A stretch of DNA of 64,000 nt from Tetrapyrgos nigripes. Lineage: Eukaryota; Basidiomycota; Agaricomycetes; Agaricales; Campanellaceae. Position numbers and translations under genes: made by a program. Positions within the stretch are counted from its first letter, which is position 1, and each line of letters opens with the position of its first letter. Where the stretch lies: the NCBI GenBank assembly GCA_013368315.1, contig JAACJM010000080.1, positions 282,634 through 346,633 on the forward strand, given 5' to 3'. Below, piece by piece: positions 44,060-54,095 of the stretch. The notes below the pieces were generated by a model that was not told the origin of the DNA, ran no database searches, and saw only the letters and a program-made list of their open reading frames with translations.

Positions 44060-46599
44060 ATGGTACATGCCAGTGTTATACTGGGAGTAGCATTCTCACG
44101 TCGATTTGAGCGTCTTGAAGAGCTGGGGGATATCAAGCATGCAATTCAGAACATGCAACAGGCTGTTGATCTAACTCCTGATGGCCATGCTTCCAAAGCA
44201 GCCCAGCTTGGCAATCTGGGGGGAGCACTCCTGTGTCAATTTGATCATCTTGGTGACCTGGGGGACATTGAGCATGCAATTTGGGTCAGCCAACAGGCTG
44301 TTGATCTAACTTCTGATGGCCATGCTAACAAAGCATCCTGGCTCAGCAACCTGGGGAGAGCACTCCAGCATCAATTCAAGCATCTTGGAGAGCTGGAGGA
44401 CATTGAGCATGCAATTCAGGTCAGGCAACAGGCTGTTGATCTAACTCCTGATGGCCATGCTGACAAAGCATCCTTGCTCAACAACCTGGGGGTAGCATTT
44501 GAACATCTTGGGGAGCTTGGAGACATAGAGAATGCAACTTCAACTTACCAGCAAGCTACAGCAAATAAATCAGGTCCCCATTCAATCCGATACCATGCAT
44601 AGTGAAAAGCACGGGTTGCGCGGGTTGCCACGGGTTGCGGGTACGGGTAGTGATCTCCGGACCCATGGCCCCTTCAGGTGGCTCTAGACACCCCAATATT
44701 GCACGCAATTAACTGTAATAATGTTGAAATAGCTTAACGGTTAACTGCGTACTGATTTGAGGACCCAATTTTGCGAGGTCTTGAGTTCAAGCCCTGCTAG
44801 CAGCGTGACCCGTGGGTATTTTTGCGCACGGGTACGGGTACGGGTCGTGCCAAAAGTACCCGCGGGATACCCGTGCAGTTCACTAACCATGCAGCCTCTA
44901 GATGGGCAACCCTATCTTCAGCTTACCAAGACTCCTCCTCAACACTTGATGCATACAAAGTGGTTTTGGAAATCATTCCACAGCTTGTTTGGCTTGGAAA
45001 GACTGTCCACCAACGTTATGAAGAATTGCCCAAAATTGGAAGGGACATCAATGCTGCTGTTGCAACTGCCATTTCTGCTGGAAATTTCACCCAAGCAGTT
45101 GAATGGCTGGAGGAAGGTCGTGGCATAGTCTGGGGCCAGATACTCCAGTTGCGATCACCACTGGATGATCTCCATGATCAGTACCCAGTGCTTGCTAAGG
45201 ATCTGGAGAGTGTTTCTAGGGTGTTACAAAATGCTGGGACATCCACACGCTCCAGCATCATCAATGATTCAAATATGCAGGGAGCCATGACTGGGGAGCA
45301 GGAAGCACAGCAGCATACTCGGTGGGCAGCCAAGTATGAGGAGCTCATTGCCAAAGTCAGGAAGCTGGATGGCTTTGATAGTTTCTTGAAGCCTAAGAAA
45401 CTGTCTGCTCTGACTCCTGCTGCTGTGAATGGACCTGTCATCATCATAAATATTGACCAATCACATTGTGATGCACTCGTTCTTTCTTCTTCGCGCGATA
45501 TTATCCATATTCCTCTCCCAATTTTCCATCCAAGCAAGCAGAAGGGCTGCGCTCGAAACTGATTTCATCACTTCAGGCCAGTGGTGTTAGGGTTAATCGC
45601 AATGAAGAGCGCTTCAGTGTAATGCACAGAGCAGCAGGAAAGGGTCGTGATTGCCTTAAGTTGATTTTGGCTAGGCTATGGTCCACCTTGGTACAACCCA
45701 TTCTGTCTGAAATTGAAGATGTGGTAAGTCTTCATGTTGGTTTGATTGATTAGATACTCACTTGCAGATAGCTATGTGATTACTCTGCAGAAGATCATCT
45801 TCCTCATATTACATGGTGTGCAACGGGGGCGCTGGCCTTTCTCCCTCTTCATGCTGCTGGCATCTACAGTTCCGAAGATCCTTCAGACAACATTAAACTC
45901 TCTGACTTCGCTGTCTCATCATATACAACAACGCTGAGTGCTATGCTCAACTCTGGTCACCAAACAAAGCGGGATCCAAGGGAAAAACCAAAAGTCCTTA
46001 TTGTCTCGCAACCTGCTACACCAGGCTTAGATCCTCTCCCTGGCACTGAGAAAGAGGCGAGTGTTATCCAGAAATACATATCCCTAGAGCATAGCCACCA
46101 TCTCAGTCATCAAGAGGCAGTCATTGACACTGTTAAGAATGAAATGAGCAAGTATGAGATCATCCATCTCGCTTGCCATGGAATTCAACACCCAGAAAAC
46201 CCTCTCAATAGTGCTTTTGCTCTTTACAACGGAAGACTCAAGCTCCACGATTTGATGAGCTTATCCCTTGGGAATGCAGAACTCGCATTCCTCTCTGCAT
46301 GTCAGACAGCGACAGGTGATGAGAATCTCCCCGAAGAAGCCGTCCATCTTGCAGCTGGTATGCTTGCTGTCGGTTATCCGAGTGTTATTGCTACCATGTG
46401 GTCAATTGGGGACAAGGACACACCTCTAGTTGCTGGTAAAGTCTACGAAAGTCTTTTGGGGCGTAGTGACGAACTGGTGACTCGGAACCCAAGACAGAGT
46501 GCAGCGTATGCACTTCATGCGGCTGTTGAACATTTGCGAAAGGAGGTCGGTGAGATGGAATTTGTGAGGTGGGTTCCATTCGTCCATTACGGGATTTAG
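44060..46599 (+). pseudogene. TPR-CHAT (caspase-like) protein, broken by a MITE and a frameshift
   Basis: A caspase/separase-fold protease with TPRs, related to HET-associated fungal proteins and to the TPR-CHAT protease partnered with some CRISPR effectors. Four TPRs of about 52 residues remain (44100-44570, core AIQVRQQAVDLTPDGHADKA); larger family members carry many more, so the 5' end is probably lost. Coding is cut after RYHA by the element 44600-44885 and resumes exactly with ASRWATLSSAYQ, then ISAGNFTQAVEWLEEGRGIV. A one-base loss near 45520 shifts frame before the CHAT domain, and an intron starts at 45723 (GTAAGT). The CHAT core shows the catalytic His (IIHLACHG) and Cys (FLSACQTATG) and ends WVPFVHYGI. 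Last frame 45943-46599 is intact. Confidence 0.85.
44600..44885. mobile_element. hAT-like MITE, 286 bp, inserted in the TPR-CHAT coding sequence
   Basis: Begins TAGTGAAAAGCACGGGT and ends ACCCGTGCAGTTCACTA (inverted, three central mismatches). The 8-bp duplication ACCATGCA flanks it at 44592-44599 and 44886-44893. Removing element and one duplication rejoins the host protein in frame. Subterminal ACGGGTACGGGT repeats are present. The centre (44721-44815) contains a tRNA-like stretch: box A-like TAGCTTAACGGTTA and box B-like GAGTTCAAGCC. Confidence 0.93.
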
Positions 46600-48477
46600 T
46601 GATTCTTCCAGTATGTTCCTTTATCATCTTTTGAAGGCTACTCTGTTCTAAAACCTGACTTTAGGTTTATCTTGAATTGCTGCGTCCAACGATTCTGAAA
46701 TCGAACAAATGATGATTCTTTTTTACCCTCAAGGGACAATGCGGTTTCGTCTCATCCTATAAATTTTAAAGGAAAAAAAATCTATGTATTTAACAGTCTG
46801 AGAATGGTCGGTTAATGGGCCTGGTTGCTCCTATGTGTACTTCTGTCTACGGTTTGTGAATACATTGTTTGTCTGTCCATAAGATTTTCATGAAGTCCCA
46901 GAAGCGGAGGTAAGTATCGAGCAGCAGATGACTCGTTGGCATTGAGAGCAGAAGGTATATGGACGATTAACTACCCTGCTACACTATTATGAGGCCGTTG
47001 AAGGCCAGTCAACACATGTCGACCATTATCCTTCCAATTACCCCCGATGATACTCTACGTCGTACGCACAAATGAGTCGGACTTTGAAATACCCTCTTTG
47101 TCTCGTACCACTATGTTGCAATTTCCTCTCTGACCCCTCATCGTCACTGCTATCTCGCTCAATAATTTACTTATAATTCTCCATTATTTTCAAACGCCAG
47201 GCGCCAACCGTCGGAAAACCATTCGACGTCATGTGTTAAGAGGGGAAGATTTTGAAAGATATTATGGGTAGTGGGTTAGGTTATACAGGGCTTGAGACAT
47301 TGGGGTGCTAGGAATCCATTTGGCGATGTGTTGAGTGCACAGCACAGAAAAGACTTCCAGGTCTCAACTCGTTGGATTTCGCACCTATGCGACAGCATCT
47401 TCTACGTGCCCAACCTTATAAGGCGCCTCAGCACCGGTTTTTTCCATGTAGAGGCAACAGTAGTACCAGAGGTTGCTGAGCCTCCATATTGACAATCGAC
47501 GGATTTCCTAATGCAAGCTATGGCGCATCTTCCTCAAAACTCTGACCGGAGTTTCGAGGATAACGCTTTTGACTACACCTTCATTTCTACATGTCCTCAA
47601 ATACGCACATACATACCCAACTGAGTATAGAAAAGCATTTTTCACGGATGTTCCTGAAGACTGGTGTGTCTTCTTTCTCTGCCACATCGTACAGTTTTTG
47701 CTGACACTTCTAATCCACTGCCAGTCACACACCAACGCCGAAATAGACTCCACCCAGATATGTGAATGCGCCTCTGACGCTACGGCAATGCGCTCTGGAA
47801 CCCAACTATCAATCTTGGCAGTTTGTAATACATTGCCAGTGATGTTTGGGTAGTTAGATACCTCAAGACTAGTGCATCTTGTTTCTCTGCTATCTCGTAC
47901 ACTCTTCCCTCAGAGGCGATTCCCTTCCCTAACTGGGCATTGGTGGGTGTCTCATATAACCTTCATGGGATCTCTTGTTCACTTCTGCTTCTCAGAATCC
48001 TGTCAGCAGCGCAGATTATTGCAAGAGACCCAACAACTAGTGCTCTTCGAATCTTTATATTGCGTTCTATATGTTTTCACCAGTTGTTCACTGGATATTT
48101 GGGCTAACCTCGGCTAATCCCTTGTTCTTTTGTTCTCTGTACAGATCTGTGTTAACAATGGCGTGATGATTTGCGATTGAATTAACGAAGCGTAGCACAG
48201 AGGAATTGTCTAGATAAATGAAGACTGCAGTTACTAGGAGGTAGATGTATATACAATGGTGCAAAAGTGTCAAATACGGAGTTCATATCAAATGAATGTC
48301 AGTATTATAATTATTGGGGTACTTGTAAGAATGTGCATGTCAAATTTCAACTTTTCCTACTCAACGCCTGCAATTGCACTAGCTCAACATCCTTTTCTAG
48401 CTAGCAGACTCATGGGTACCCAATTCAACGATACGACCTTCCTTGATGACATATCTAAGCAGAAATCAGAGTCATAA
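46600..48477. other. Interval without a supported gene
   Basis: Several 60-90-codon frames on both strands, none with domain content or consistent splice sites. No repeat shared with other parts of the window was noticed. Confidence 0.35.
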
Positions 48478-48871
48478 TGTCAAGAACAGGTTCAGATAGG
48501 GACTGGATGCCTCTCAGGCCACCACACAGGAACCAAAGACGAAGCAATAAGGCAAATAGATGGTATAGATGAGTAAGCCAGTACTGGGCCAGAGTCTACA
48601 TAGTACTGAGGACAATGCTGAGCAGTATGGATCAGAGGGACAGAAGTGGACAGACTGAGGAACTATCTACAAAGCCCTGGAGTATATATACAAAAGTGCA
48701 AAGGAGAACAAGATTAGATCAGCAGGTATTGATGGAAACAATCAAGGAATGATAATCAGGCATCTAAGTGATGTCAATATGTGTAACAGGTACAGATATG
48801 ATCTGTCAATCAGAGAAATGATGCATCAAAGAAGATGGAAGCCATAGGAGTGAATTGTACAAGTTTTCACA
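48478..48871. mobile_element. Candidate solo LTR, 394 bp
   Basis: Begins TGTCAAGAACAGG and ends AGTTTTCACA, TG..CA with partly inverted ends. It is flanked by CATAA on the left and CATAT on the right (4 of 5 match). A TATATATAC promoter-like box is near 48684, and the general layout resembles the LTR at 20461-20891. The imperfect duplication keeps confidence modest. Confidence 0.42.
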
Positions 48872-49669
48872 CATATGATTAGGTTTATTGGCACCCATAG
48901 TACTGATTATACTGATGTAAAATGCACAGGGAGGGAAATGAAATGAGAATGGAAAAGTTGGGGAATGAAGATCAACAAGGCTTGAATTCCAGTACTTATA
49001 CTAGCTGATAGGTTGTTTAGAAGAGTAATCTTTGCTGAGTGTTCCGGAAGAATTCAAAACACGAGTTGAACAGGGAATAAATGGTACAGGAGTGAAAATG
49101 ACGAGCCTTGGTCATGCTAGCGTAAACTTCAAATGATACTGGCTGCAGTGTTGTGCTGCAATGAGGACTATGGGCGTTGTTATCAGTTACATCAGTGTAA
49201 TAATTAGCCATCTTGGCCCATCGTACTTTGGATTTCTTCCTTGTAGTGCATGGTGAACAATGTGGACCATGCTGACTGGAGCTGCAATGAGGATTCCAAT
49301 CAATTCACTCGGAATTTCTCTGTTAAGCAGCATAATTTGCTCAAAGTGAACAAGGCTAGTAACCATGCTGGTCAGTGCTGCGATAAGGATTCCAAGCTTT
49401 TTTTGTCTATTCACTTGAAGTTTATCTGTTGAGCAGCATAATTTGCTGAAGATGAACGAGGCAAGTAACCATGCTGGTCAGTGCCACAATGAGGATTCCA
49501 AGCTTTTTTTGTACATTATCTCGGCATAATTTGCTTGAGATTTCTCCATCGAAATATGCAGCAGGGGTGTTTTATCATGTATCAACGCGAGGATTCCAAG
49601 TTCACCTGTGATGCCTCATGCTAATACTAGACTCGAGCCAGTCACTTCTGCAAGGTTTTGATGATAGTC
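48872..49669. other. Non-coding interval with tandem repeat 49236-49525
   Basis: About 2.5 units of a 110-bp tandem repeat lie at 49236-49525, with shared phrases GCATAATTTGCT, AACCATGCTGGTCAGTGC and GAGGATTCCAAGC. No gene was recognised, although the array sits 300 bp upstream of the small spliced gene at 49813. Confidence 0.6.
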
Positions 49670-49800
49670 AATCAAACTGCTTGGTGAAGCGACTGGAACA
49701 AAATCCGGCACTTTTGTGAGGTTGCGCCAAAATCACGTGCTTGTTTTGACTTCACCAAATTCCTCAACCATCCCGTGTCAACTTGGTCCAAAATTTCGCG
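49670..49800 (+). promoter_or_regulatory. Conserved promoter-like segment with CACGTG E-box
   Basis: This 130-bp stretch is repeated inverted at 51325-51465 at about 75 percent identity. The best-kept core is CACTTTTGTGAGG..AAATCACGTGCTTGTTTTG, containing the E-box CACGTG. It lies just upstream of the start of the gene at 49813. A regulatory role is inferred. Confidence 0.5.
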
Positions 49801-49812
49801 TTACAGTGTTTG

Positions 49813-50096
49813 ATGCATAAGTTGTACATGGATGCTTCGTATGTCGTTTCACTTCTCCGTCTGTCCAATCCTAAATGTGTTTTCTCAACAGCGGCACTCT
49901 TCCATTGAGTGGTCATGGGTTGACCAACCAACAGATTTTCAACGCTGTTGATTGGTCTGCTCTCACTGACATTCCTTTAGACTCAGCTCTACCTTTGCCT
50001 GCTTCATCGGCAACTTCCACTGTCCAGCAATCTGCCGATACTACCGTTCCTGACTCTTCTACTGCTTCTCCGTCTGTTCCTGCTCCGTCGTCTTAA
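49813..50096 (+). CDS. Small spliced gene, 76 residues, unknown function
   Basis: Two exons, 49813-49838 and 49892-50096, are separated by a 53-nt intron (GTATGT..CTCAACAG) that joins Ser-TC|C in frame. The product starts MHKLYMDASGTLPLSGHG, has a possible short helix (TNQQIFNAVDWSALTDI) and ends in a 40-residue Ser/Thr/Pro-rich tail. It is short enough to be the 5' part of a lost gene. The E-box segment lies directly upstream. No family recognised. Confidence 0.4.
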
Positions 50097-50654
50097 ATTC
50101 TCTGATCTTGTCTCATGTTTCCACCCGTCCCTATGTATATACACACCCTAATTAATACTCAGCCTCTCATCCACATTCCTTACATATACAACTATCCCTA
50201 CTAGTCCCGCTCGTTGCATAGCTCATACCATTTACTAGTTTGTGTATAGCTTACCAGTTATTCTACCTTGAAGAAATACATCTAATAGTGGTCAATCTTG
50301 GCATCGTCGTGCTTCTCAATTATTGAAAATTTCGGAAAGATTTCAGGTCAAGAGCTCCCCTACTTACAGTATTTACTGGATAGCTATGATAGTTCAACGA
50401 GGTCTGCGCCAGGGACCAGGGAATTTTGATAACTATTCAAAGCAGGTATTTCATAGTAATTACTCTGATTTTCGGGTTTTAGTTGAACTTACTGCTTCAT
50501 TATCTTTGGACAGATTTCCTGATGACCTATGACCATGTAGAACTACTGTACTGTCCAATACGAAATGCTCACTGTTTTCCGATTTACGATATTTGCTCCC
50601 ATTCTCATGTAATGACCTCGATCACTTCTGGCTCTCTGTTTCACCTTCTCTATC
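50097..50654. other. Interval without a supported gene
   Basis: Short frames only. It leads into the helicase fragment, and part of it may be its decayed upstream sequence. Confidence 0.3.
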
Positions 50655-50900
50655 ATGGACAGACCAACTATCAATGAAGCAGCTCTTCAATGCGCTAGAG
50701 ATACATTATGCAAGACCTGGGGTATTCCCTCCCTTTGTGAACATCAAGAAAAAGCTGGCAGTAACATCATACAAGGCATAAGTACGATGTATGACATGCC
50801 TACAGGCAGTGGGAAGACCCTCTCTTTCTGGTACCCGCTCTTCTATCACGCAGAACTTGAAGTGGAGATGAGGGTAGTAATGGGGATGGATAGTGAATAG
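50655..50900 (+). pseudogene. RecQ/DEAD-like helicase fragment (N-terminal end only)
   Basis: 81 residues match the start of the RecQ-type ATP-dependent DNA helicases common in Agaricomycetes. There is a helical lead (NEAALQCARDTLCKTWGI), a Q-motif-like stretch (PSLCEHQEKAG) and motif I with Walker A (YDMPTGSGKTLSFWYPLFYH). The match stops at about residue 68; no DExH box or later motifs follow before the stop. It is a truncated copy, perhaps carried here by a transposon. Confidence 0.7.
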
Positions 50901-51324
50901 GGGTTTCAGAGCCACTCACTGGTTCAGGGGTTTGGCTTCTTCTTTTCTTGGATGGACCAGCCTGAGTGCCATCGTCTTTGTTCTTGTGCTCTGCACAGAG
51001 GCCTCCGTGGGGCTGATGGAGTTTTTGTTGGTTGGGAGCCTGATGCTATATCTGGACCCTGATGCTTGGAAAGCTGAGCACTGCGCCTTCTAGCACTGGA
51101 ACATGCAGACCCAGGGGCTCTAAACTCCTTCTCTTCGTCTTTCTTGCCTTTCTTCTTGAACATTTCATGACATTTGAAGAGAAGTAAGAGGGTAAAGTGA
51201 GACAACCCCTATATTATGAATCAGTCCATAACTTTACATGACGTATGTATTTCAAAATTCGGAAAACGGTGATGATCTTGTATTTTTTTCCCCTAGTGTC
51301 TATGTACCGCTCCGATACTGAAAA
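50901..51324 (-). other. Interval with a 93-codon minus-strand frame
   Basis: Frame 51205-50924 encodes a Lys/Arg/Ser-rich polypeptide (FKKKGKKDEEKEF near the start). It lies downstream of the inverted promoter-like segment at 51325-51465 in the right orientation to be driven by it. No family recognised; weak evidence. Confidence 0.22.
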
Positions 51325-51465
51325 CTGAAAAATTGGACCAAGTTATTTCATCAAGGAGGGGAATTTTGTCTAAGTCAAAACAAGCACGTGATTTTTCCAC
51401 GACCTCACAAAAGTGTGGGATTTCCCTCCAGTCGCTACGCTGACACTTTTGATCGACTGTCATCA
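51325..51465 (-). promoter_or_regulatory. Inverted copy of the E-box promoter-like segment
   Basis: Reverse complement of 49670-49800 with the CACGTG core intact. It lies between the minus-strand frame at 51205 and the kinase-like gene starting at 51681, so it might act on either side. Confidence 0.5.
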
Positions 51466-51614
51466 AAGTGTTACACAGTGCGATTGGTTCGAGCCTATGC
51501 TGATACCAAGGTCTGGTCTTACATAACACAGCAGGACAACGTCTTCAATCCTTGTGTCAGGTAGACATCAAATTACGATGAGCCTATTTTTCTGGCGGCA
51601 TCACTGAATTTGTG

Positions 51615-51622
51615 TATAAATA
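51615..51622 (+). promoter_or_regulatory. TATA box of the alpha-kinase-like gene
   Basis: TATAAATA, 66 bp upstream of the ATG at 51681. Confidence 0.55.
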
Positions 51623-53140
51623 CTGAAAGCTTATTTCTGATTTTGACATCGAACCTCAACTTCTCACTTCTCCAATCTCAATGTCTTCTGCCGCTGAACT
51701 TAATGCTTTTACCAGTGACAATCATGCTCCTGAGGCATTCATGTGTGAGTGAAGGGGATGCAATGTCCTTGTGCAAAAGGATGAGGAATGGGGATATTTC
51801 AAGAATCCTGCTGGTCGAGACAAGAGGACCTGCAAGGACTGCAAGCAGCACTACAAGAGTAGTGTGACAGAACGTCAAGGCATGTCCTATTATGCTAACA
51901 TCTACAGTCTTTGTTGTCAAGAGTAGCTAACCCTGTCCTAGAGGCCTTGCATCACATGCAAAGTTGTGCATCTGCGACAGCTCCAGTGTTCCGTGTCCCA
52001 GATACTAATGCAATTGCGGCAAGGGTGAATGCAGCCCAATGATCAGGTAAGTATCACCGATTTGATTCGAAATTATAGACACTGAATCTTGATTGATCAG
52101 GTGCCAGTCGGGAGATCAGTCGTGTAACTCCAATGAGTAGTTCAGGTACGTCCTTATGACTCTTTCCTTGTTTGCTTGATGCTTAAAACTTGTTTGATTT
52201 TTTTCTCCCAGATTTCCTTACTAGGCCCTCGCGTTGACCTCCCCTACTCAAGCTACAAATCTGCAGGCTCAAAATCCAATGTAATAGCTGTTCCTAGACC
52301 ACAGGCTACTGGCTATACTGCTGCTCATCAGACTTGTGGTGTTCAAAAGCATATGCTGCAAGTGGCAAGACCGTGTCTGTGAACGTTACAGTTGGATACC
52401 TTGAGGAGGGTAAGCCCAAGGAGACAATTTTGAGTGTGAGTGATCCAGTATGTCAAATATCAGTACCTGCTAACTGGTTTTGTACATACAGGGGCTTACA
52501 GATTCAATTAGGGACCTTGACACCAACACAACTGTCCCTGAAATCAGAGCTGTTGTCATGAACCTTATGAGGTCAAAAATTGATCAGATCGCAGCAAACA
52601 TTCCCAAATTTCTCTTCAACTTTCAAGAAATCAATCTGCATGAGACTTCAAATAAATTGCAAGTGGACATGGATGGTCCAACAATGGACCAACACCAACC
52701 ATACTTTCAGCCCGCCTGCATGAAGGAAGACATGAAAACACACCAACAGAAGTTTGTCCGGCCACCAACGCCCTTCCGTCTCATCTTGATCATCTCAGCG
52801 GAAGAGTGGGACCACTACCAGTCTGCCTTAGAGGAGCAGGAGCATAAAAAGGTATGGATTTGCTCATTTGAATTTTATATGAAGTTTTGAATACTGAACT
52901 TCATATTAATGTCTTTCAGACATTGCCACCACCTACCACTGTCACTTCAAGTATGACTTTGTGTCCATCTTCTACAGTTCATACACAAGGGAACAGCCCT
53001 CAAAGTGTGCATACCAAATCAACTCAACAAAAGACATCTGTTTGTCCTGTTTGTCTCGAGACAAATCTGATTGGCTAGCGAAAGTTGCGTCAGCTGTGAC
53101 GCTCGCTATTTGCCGTAAACTGTGACGTGACCGCGTTGCT

Positions 53141-53396
53141 CTCTTCCTTCGACGTCCATTGCTCTCCTTGAGCAGGCGCAGCCGCTGGTTTTTACGTATC
53201 TTGCTTTCCTTCATCACAATGCTGATGTCCAAATGCTGAGGACAATATCACGTTGTTTGGAGATTGTTCTCTTCCTTCGACGTTCACTGCTCTCCTTGAG
53301 CAGGCGCAGCCGCTGGCTTTTACGTATCTCGCTTTCCTTTGTTACAATGCCGATATCCGAATGCTCAGGACAATATCATGTTGTCTTGAGATGATG
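53141..53396 (+). repeat. 128-bp direct repeat near the Helitron 5' end
   Basis: CTCTTCCTTCGACGT and the following 110 bp occur twice in tandem (53141-53268 and 53269-53396), with CAGGCGCAGCCGCTGG as the best-conserved part. Probably promoter or 5' leader of the RepHel gene. Confidence 0.8.
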
Positions 53397-54095
53397 ATGA
53401 CGGTTCCAGAAAATTCTCTCCGGTGGCTGCAAGCGACGCCTTTAAAACGCGCCCAGCCGTCTCTGCACACTCAACAGCTCACCGATGATGTCCAACCACT
53501 CCTCATTTCAACACATCTCAAAGTATCTAAGGTTTGTTCCAATGTATGTAACCTAGCCGCTTGGTGCTGAAGCTGAGTTCTCAGAGTAACTGACCATGTT
53601 GTATGCAACCCTCTTCATGTGGATGATGGCGAGCCTTTACCCGAGTTGGAACCCATTCTATCCTCTGAAGATACTCAACTGCGAGGCGACGGTGATAGCA
53701 AGCAGTGTGGCTTGATCATGGTATGCAGTGACATGCTGTTCTTTGCTTCGAATGCTGATTGATTATTCTTATTGTAGAAGCGAGGTCCTCCTCATATCCA
53801 CCTCTCACTCTGGCTCTATCCCCAAGCGAAACTATAAGTAGTCTATCATTATCATTACCATTGCTGAATATATTTCTTTCTTAAACTTTCATTCATATGG
53901 CGTCGAGTAAGGTTGGAGTAAGGCAAGCTCTGGAAACTGGTATGCTCTGGAAAAATTGTTGGGTTTGTCTTACATGAAATCAGCGCAACACTTCGTGACG
54001 TTTCTGTTTTCTTTTCGTGACCATTTCGATGCGCACATGTAAGCACATTCCTTTGGTGCTACATGCTGCCGCTACTAACGAGTTATTCCATGCAG

